Shown: positions 60,372 through 64,000 of the stretch, one piece after another
How positions within the stretch are numbered: the stretch's first letter is position 1
How the letters are laid out: every line of letters starts with the position of its first letter
Position numbers and translations under genes: made by a program
The notes under the pieces: generated by a model
Seen by the model: only the letters and a program-made list of their open reading frames with translations
Databases searched by the model: none
What the model was told of the DNA's origin: nothing
Assembly: GCA_000337115.1 (NCBI GenBank)
Contig: AOIR01000055.1
Location: 48,540-112,539, forward strand
Source of the DNA: Natrinema thermotolerans DSM 11552
Lineage (GTDB): Archaea; Halobacteriota; Halobacteria; Halobacteriales; Natrialbaceae
Length of the DNA: 64,000 nt
Reading direction: 5' to 3'

Positions 60372-61031
60372 TTACAGCGACTCGAGCGCCGCCGGGAGCC
60401 CCGTCAATCCCTCGAGTTCGACGGTCGCGTTCGGCGGCCGTTCATGAGCGCGGTTGTGGTCCCGTCGGACGTAGACCGTCTCGAGGCCCGCTGCCTGCCC
60501 CGCGGCGACGTCTTTGTGGGAGTCGCCGACGTAGACACCTTCCGCGACCCCGAGGGTGGCCAGCGCGTCCTCGATGTAGTCGGGGTCGGGCTTGCGCCGC
60601 TCGTACCCCTCGAACGTGGGGTCCCGTCCGCGGACGACGTCGAAGTCGATCCCGACGTAGTCGGCGACGAACGCGGCGGTCTCGTGGCGGTTGTTGGTTA
60701 CGAGCCCCACCGTCGTCCGGTCGGCGAGGTCCCGGATCGTCGCGACGTCGTCGTAGATCCCACGCTCGCCGGCACGGAGCCGATCGTGGGTGCCCCGCGA
60801 GGCGTAGCGCTCTTTCAACTCCCAGAAACGGTCGGGATCGACCCCCAACTCCTCGCAGTGGGTCCTGATCCGCTCGGCGTCGTGTCGCCTGAAGTCCTCG
60901 CGCTGTGCCGGCGACGGATCGACCTCGAGATCGGCTACGGCCGCGTCAGCGGCGTCGGCGTATACCTGCGGGTCGGTGCGCGGTCCCTCGAGAACGATCC
61001 CGTCCATGTCGAACAGTACCGTCGTCGTCAT
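60372..61031 (-). CDS. HAD-superfamily hydrolase
   Basis: 219 aa. Motif I is V-L-F-D-M-D-G-I-V (nucleophile and acid Asp), motif II is VGLVTNNRHE (Thr/Asn), motif III Lys in YERRKPDPDYIED, and motif IV GVYVGDSHKDVAAGQAAG (Asp-Asp-type). The helical cap lies between motifs I and II. It resembles phosphoglycolate-phosphatase-like HADs. The substrate is undefined. It is convergent with the winged-helix gene. Confidence 0.9.
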   Translation of the reverse strand: MTTTVLFDMDGIVLEGPRTDPQVYADAADAAVADLEVDPSPAQREDFRRHDAERIRTHCEELGVDPDRFWELKERYASRGTHDRLRAGERGIYDDVATIRDLADRTTVGLVTNNRHETAAFVADYVGIDFDVVRGRDPTFEGYERRKPDPDYIEDALATLGVAEGVYVGDSHKDVAAGQAAGLETVYVRRDHNRAHERPPNATVELEGLTGLPAALESL

Positions 61032-61134
61032 TCGGCGCTGCTAGGGGAGCGAGCGAAAAGAGGGTTCGGCAGCCGCGGGGCTCGTGAAACGATCGACAAA
61101 CGGCAGCGAAATGAGCCCCTTGATCGGTTCCGTC

Positions 61135-61368
61135 TCAGATGTCGACCTTCCAGGTGGTACTCGAGGAGTAGCCCCACTTCTCGATCTCGACGTCGTAGTC
61201 ACCCTCCTGGAGCGCTGTAATGTTCGAGCCGACCTCTTTGGCCGTCATCCCGAGTTCCTGGCCGATCAGACGGGATTTGAAGTACGTCTTCGTCGCCGCG
61301 TTGTTCCGAAGGTACTCCAGAATCCGGCGCTGTTTGCTCGTGAGGTCGGGGGCCATTGCAGTGCTCAT
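61135..61368 (-). CDS. DUF7123-like small winged-helix protein
   Basis: 77 aa; the start at 61368 (MSTAMAPDLTSKQ) is used, with an alternative four codons in. It has a single winged-helix-like core: TSKQRRILEYLRNNAATKTYF then FKSRLIGQELGMTAKEVGSN with wing DYDVEIEKWGYSSSTTW. It is a widely conserved haloarchaeal family, likely DNA-binding. Confidence 0.8.
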   Translation of the reverse strand: MSTAMAPDLTSKQRRILEYLRNNAATKTYFKSRLIGQELGMTAKEVGSNITALQEGDYDVEIEKWGYSSSTTWKVDI

Positions 61369-61600
61369 ACCCGATCGGATGGGAGGAACACCCTTAGGGG
61401 GTTTGGTACGTGCAGTTAACCCGCCGCTGTCCTGCGATTTTTGTGGCCGGTAATCGATGTATACTGCCGTCGAAAGCTTTCGTTGGTACGCGAGGTTAAT
61501 ATATATTTGCTGGCGACTGTCATCTGTACGTGTCCGTTTCCGATCGGCGGAATCGCCCGGCTGTCGGGCCGTGCAACCGGCGAGTTGGTGCCGGTGACGG
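61369..61600. promoter_or_regulatory. AT-rich intergenic region between two minus-strand genes
   Basis: 232 bp without a gene. It holds a palindrome CGAAAGCTTTCG (61471-61482) and a long AT tract TTAATATATATTT (61497-61508), which could be a strong TATA region for either strand. No coding frame or RNA structure is clear. Confidence 0.45.
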
Positions 61601-62125
61601 TCAGCTGTCGGCGTCGTAATAGTTCGTTAGGAACGGGCCAAACGAACATGCAACCGCCTGCCCGAGCGCCGCCGTCCGGTCGGTGAGCCGATCCGTGAAG
61701 ACGCCGACCGCTCCTGCCCCTTCGGCGAGTCCCTCGGTGCCGAGCAGTTCGTCCATCACCGGCCCCAACTCCCGGCCGTCCTCGAGTCGCGCCGCGACGT
61801 CGTCCGGAAGACGGATCGTCGGACCGGCACCACGTTCCAATCGATCGCCGTCGGTGACCGCGCCCCACATGATCAGCGAGAGGCCCGGTGTTCCCTCGAG
61901 TCGCGCGACCCCGCCCTCGAGGCCGACGCCGTAGTCGGCCCCGGTCGCCTCGAGCGCCCGTCGGGCACGGTTCTCCGCACCCGTGACCGTCTCCGCGACC
62001 GATCGGGGCTGTTCGCTCACGCCGGAGTCGACGGCGACCGGGCGGACGGTCGCTTCGTCTCGCTCGACGGTCCGTTCGACCGCGTCGATCTTGACCGGGT
62101 TCGTACTCCCGACTGCGATCTCCAT
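61601..62125 (-). CDS. DUF84-type inosine/xanthosine triphosphatase-like protein
   Basis: 174 aa. It starts MEIAVGSTNPVKIDAVER, the characteristic ITPase-like (YjjX/DUF84) phosphate-binding turn S-T-N-P-V-K. Next are VDSGVSEQPRSVAETVTGAE (acidic metal ligand Glu) and ADYGVGLEGGVARLEG, then VDTPGLSLIMWG-type strands. It should hydrolyse non-canonical nucleoside triphosphates. It is divergent from TFB. Confidence 0.88.
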   Translation of the reverse strand: MEIAVGSTNPVKIDAVERTVERDEATVRPVAVDSGVSEQPRSVAETVTGAENRARRALEATGADYGVGLEGGVARLEGTPGLSLIMWGAVTDGDRLERGAGPTIRLPDDVAARLEDGRELGPVMDELLGTEGLAEGAGAVGVFTDRLTDRTAALGQAVACSFGPFLTNYYDADS

Positions 62126-62340
62126 ATCGGCCGTTCGAGCGGGGCCGATTTGGGGGCTGTGTTTCCGCTCGTGTTCGCAGTTTTACTCCGCCTATCTATC
62201 ATGCTCTTTTGCCCGAATTACCCGTTTTCGGGGGATGTGCGGTTGGGATTTCGAAACCCTTAACCCTCGAGTGTCTGAACGTGGGAGGTAACGACTCCGC
62301 CCGGGCTTTTACGATCGGTTCGGCCGGGAGCATTCGCGAT

Positions 62341-63321
62341 ATGACTAACGCACCATCGAACACGAGAGTACGACGTAGCGAACCCGAAACGAACGAAACG
62401 GAAACCGAAACGGAAGAGGAGGATCTCGTCTGTCCGGAGTGTGCGGGCAATCTCGTCGTCGACGACGAACACGGCGAAACGGTCTGTGAGGACTGTGGAC
62501 TGGTCGTCGAGGAGGACTCCGTCGACCGCGGTCCCGAGTGGCGCGCGTTCGACGCCGCCGAGAAGAACGAGAAGTCCCGCGTGGGTGCGCCCACGACGAA
62601 CACGATGCACGACAAGGGGCTCTCGACGAACATCGACTGGCGCAACAAAGACGCCTACGGCAACTCGCTTGGCTCGCGCCAGCGCGAGAAGATGCAGCGC
62701 CTGCGCAAGTGGAACGAGCGCTTCCGAACTCGGGACTCCAAGGAGCGCAACCTGAAACAGGCCCTCGGCGAGATCGACCGCATGGCGTCTGCACTCGGCC
62801 TCCCGACGAACGTCCGCGAGACGGCGTCGGTCATCTACCGACGTGCACTCGACGAGGACCTGCTCCCCGGTCGCTCGATCGAGGGCGTCTCGACGGCCTG
62901 TGTCTACGCCGCCGCCCGGCAGGCCGGCGTCCCCCGAAGTCTCGACGAGATCGCCGACGTCTCCCGCGTCGAGAAAAACGAGATCGCACGCACCTACCGC
63001 TACGTGGTTCGGGAACTCGGCCTCGAGGTCCAGCCGGCCGATCCCGAGAGCTACGTGCCCCGCTTTGCTTCCGGACTGGAACTCTCCGACGAAGCCGAAC
63101 ACCGCGCGCGGAGCCTGCTCCAGAACGCCAAGGAGAAGGGCGTCCACAGCGGTAAGTCGCCGGTCGGCCTCGCCGCGGCAGCAGTCTATGCCGCCGCACT
63201 CCTGACCAACGAGAAGACCACGCAGGCCGCCGTCTCCGATGTCGCCGACATCTCCGAAGTCACGATTCGGAACCGCTACCACGAACTCCTCGAGGCCGAG
63301 GAGACTATCGGCCTGGCCTAA
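62341..63321 (+). CDS. tfb: Transcription initiation factor B
   Basis: 326 aa from ATG 62341. The N-terminal zinc ribbon is C-P-E-C-A...C-E-D-C-G, then the B-finger/linker (EWRAFDAAEKNEKSRVGAP). Two cyclin folds follow: LGLPTNVRETASVIYRRALD with IEGVSTACVYAAARQAG, then ESYVPRFASGLELSDEAEH with GLAAAAVYAAALLTNE. The final recognition helix VTIRNRYHELLEAEE binds the BRE. It recruits RNA polymerase with TBP. Haloarchaea usually have several TFBs; this is one of them. Confidence 0.95.
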   Translation: MTNAPSNTRVRRSEPETNETETETEEEDLVCPECAGNLVVDDEHGETVCEDCGLVVEEDSVDRGPEWRAFDAAEKNEKSRVGAPTTNTMHDKGLSTNIDWRNKDAYGNSLGSRQREKMQRLRKWNERFRTRDSKERNLKQALGEIDRMASALGLPTNVRETASVIYRRALDEDLLPGRSIEGVSTACVYAAARQAGVPRSLDEIADVSRVEKNEIARTYRYVVRELGLEVQPADPESYVPRFASGLELSDEAEHRARSLLQNAKEKGVHSGKSPVGLAAAAVYAAALLTNEKTTQAAVSDVADISEVTIRNRYHELLEAEETIGLA

Positions 63322-63382
63322 CTCGCGGCGACGTTCGCCGAAACGATACCGTTTTCCCCGCTCTCGTCCGCACTGCGTAGCA

Positions 63383-64000
63383 ATGAGCCTTCGATTCGAT
63401 TCGTTCGTTCTCGCGGCGTCGACGGCCGACCTCGCCGACGAGCCCGCGGCCCGCGACCACGCCGACGCGATCGAGTTCCGGATGGATCTGGCCGACGACC
63501 CCCTCGCCGCCCTCGAGGCCTACGACGGCGACCTCCCGATCCTCGCGACCAACCGCGCCGCGTGGGAGGGCGGCGAGTGGGACGGAACCGACGAGGACCG
63601 ACTCGAGGCGCTTGCCGAAGCGACCGCGCTCGCGGGCGTCGACGCGATCGACGTCGAACTCACGTCGATCCTCGAGGGTGGGGCCGAGGGGCTGCTCGAG
63701 ACGGCCCGCGACCGCGACGTCTCGATCGTCGCCTCGGCCCACGACTTCGAGGGGACGCCACCCCGCACGGAGTTGGTACGGACACTGACCGAAGCGGGCA
63801 AGTACGCCGACGTCGCGAAGCTGGCAGTGACCGCGGAGTCGACGGCGGACACCCTGGCGCTGCTGTCGGCGACCGAGCAACTGACCGCCCACGGGGACGC
63901 CGTCGCGACGATGGCGATGGGCGAGGTCGGGAGCCACACGCGTGCCGTCGCGCCGGTCTATGGGTCGAAGATCGGCTATGCACCCGTCGATCCGGCAGAG
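63383..64000 (+). CDS. aroD: 3-dehydroquinate dehydratase type I (3'-truncated by the window)
   Basis: 206 codons from ATG 63383 to the window edge; no stop is reached. Barrel enzyme: SFVLAASTADLADEPAARD, ADAIEFRMDLADD, PILATNRAAWEGGEWDG, DVELTSILEGGAEGLLE, SIVASAHDFEGTPP (the His of the Lys-His pair), and YADVAKLAVTAE (the Schiff-base Lys). It converts 3-dehydroquinate to 3-dehydroshikimate in aromatic-acid synthesis. Only a short C-terminus is missing. Confidence 0.93.
   Translation, partial: MSLRFDSFVLAASTADLADEPAARDHADAIEFRMDLADDPLAALEAYDGDLPILATNRAAWEGGEWDGTDEDRLEALAEATALAGVDAIDVELTSILEGGAEGLLETARDRDVSIVASAHDFEGTPPRTELVRTLTEAGKYADVAKLAVTAESTADTLALLSATEQLTAHGDAVATMAMGEVGSHTRAVAPVYGSKIGYAPVDPAE

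Noticed and set aside
1-64000. CRISPR arrays, rRNA or tRNA genes, replication origin
   Set aside because: No regularly spaced repeats, no rRNA or tRNA signatures, and no Orc1/Cdc6 gene or origin-box cluster seen on either strand.

Overview
The window is very GC-rich and almost fully coding. It comes from a halophilic archaeon of class Halobacteria; my guess is the Natrialbales, but this was not tested by alignment. The evidence is: strongly acidic proteins, abundant in-frame CTC-GAG (Leu-Glu) codon pairs, mostly leaderless genes with TATA-like boxes about 27 nt before the start, and archaeal markers (TFB, aIF5B, Nob1, GatD, SAMP1, MfnA, archaeal-type MetRS). I see no rRNA, tRNA or CRISPR array.

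Layout. 1-9.4 kb: tail of a FAD oxidoreductase, Hsp20, a small zinc-finger protein, a radical SAM enzyme, a TRAM protein, a YkgJ cysteine-cluster protein, an MBL-fold hydrolase with a small winged-helix regulator, a methyltransferase, a GT2 glycosyltransferase, a crotonase and cysteine synthase. 9.5-12.5 kb: two Tat lipoproteins, the second a metal-siderophore-type binding protein in a two-gene unit with a flavoprotein, behind a perfect TTAGGCGCGCCTAA operator. 12.6-16.5 kb: carA divergent from an Lrp regulator with a dyad between them, a three-PAS histidine kinase and a 54-aa zinc-ribbon protein. 16.5-17 kb: a gene-free stretch with a candidate structured RNA and one copy of a 57-bp dispersed repeat. 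17-19.4 kb: PHP phosphoesterase, lipid kinase and an IDI-like Nudix protein. 19.4-24.7 kb: a probable surface-glycan cluster (GT4, methyltransferase, alpha/alpha-toroid protein; then a convergent methyltransferase and sulfatase-like enzyme). 24.9-31 kb: small proteins, an MDR reductase, an ABC exporter with membrane partner and regulator, and MoaB with a cyclo-ligase-like protein whose stop codon lies inside a palindromic repeat. 31.4-34.3 kb: the overlapping operon pyrG-guaA(b)-DUF7126. 35-36.5 kb: a membrane protein and a decayed cyclophilin-like pseudogene. 36.6-42.6 kb: aIF5B, PRC-barrel, Nob1, CPBP protease, Pgi, DeoC. 42.7-48.2 kb: HPP/UspA protein, K+ channel, two TrkA-C-like membrane proteins and SAMP1. 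48.2-54 kb: GNAT, GatD, MfnA, MetRS. 54.0-54.6 kb: a mobile-element scar made of a 154-bp MITE with 25-bp inverted repeats and a 9-bp target duplication, next to an IS200/IS605-type remnant. 54.7-64 kb: small proteins, pyruvate kinase, NfeD plus SPFH/stomatin, a winged-helix protein with a Tat-like N-terminus, HAD phosphatase, DUF7123, DUF84, TFB and the start of aroD.

Most genes are housekeeping. The items that most deserve a second look are the structured region at 16612-16706, the iron-type operator and its two-gene unit, the IDI homologue without the catalytic cysteine, the surface-glycan cluster, and the well-preserved MITE. DUF numbers and family names are from memory; no database search was run.
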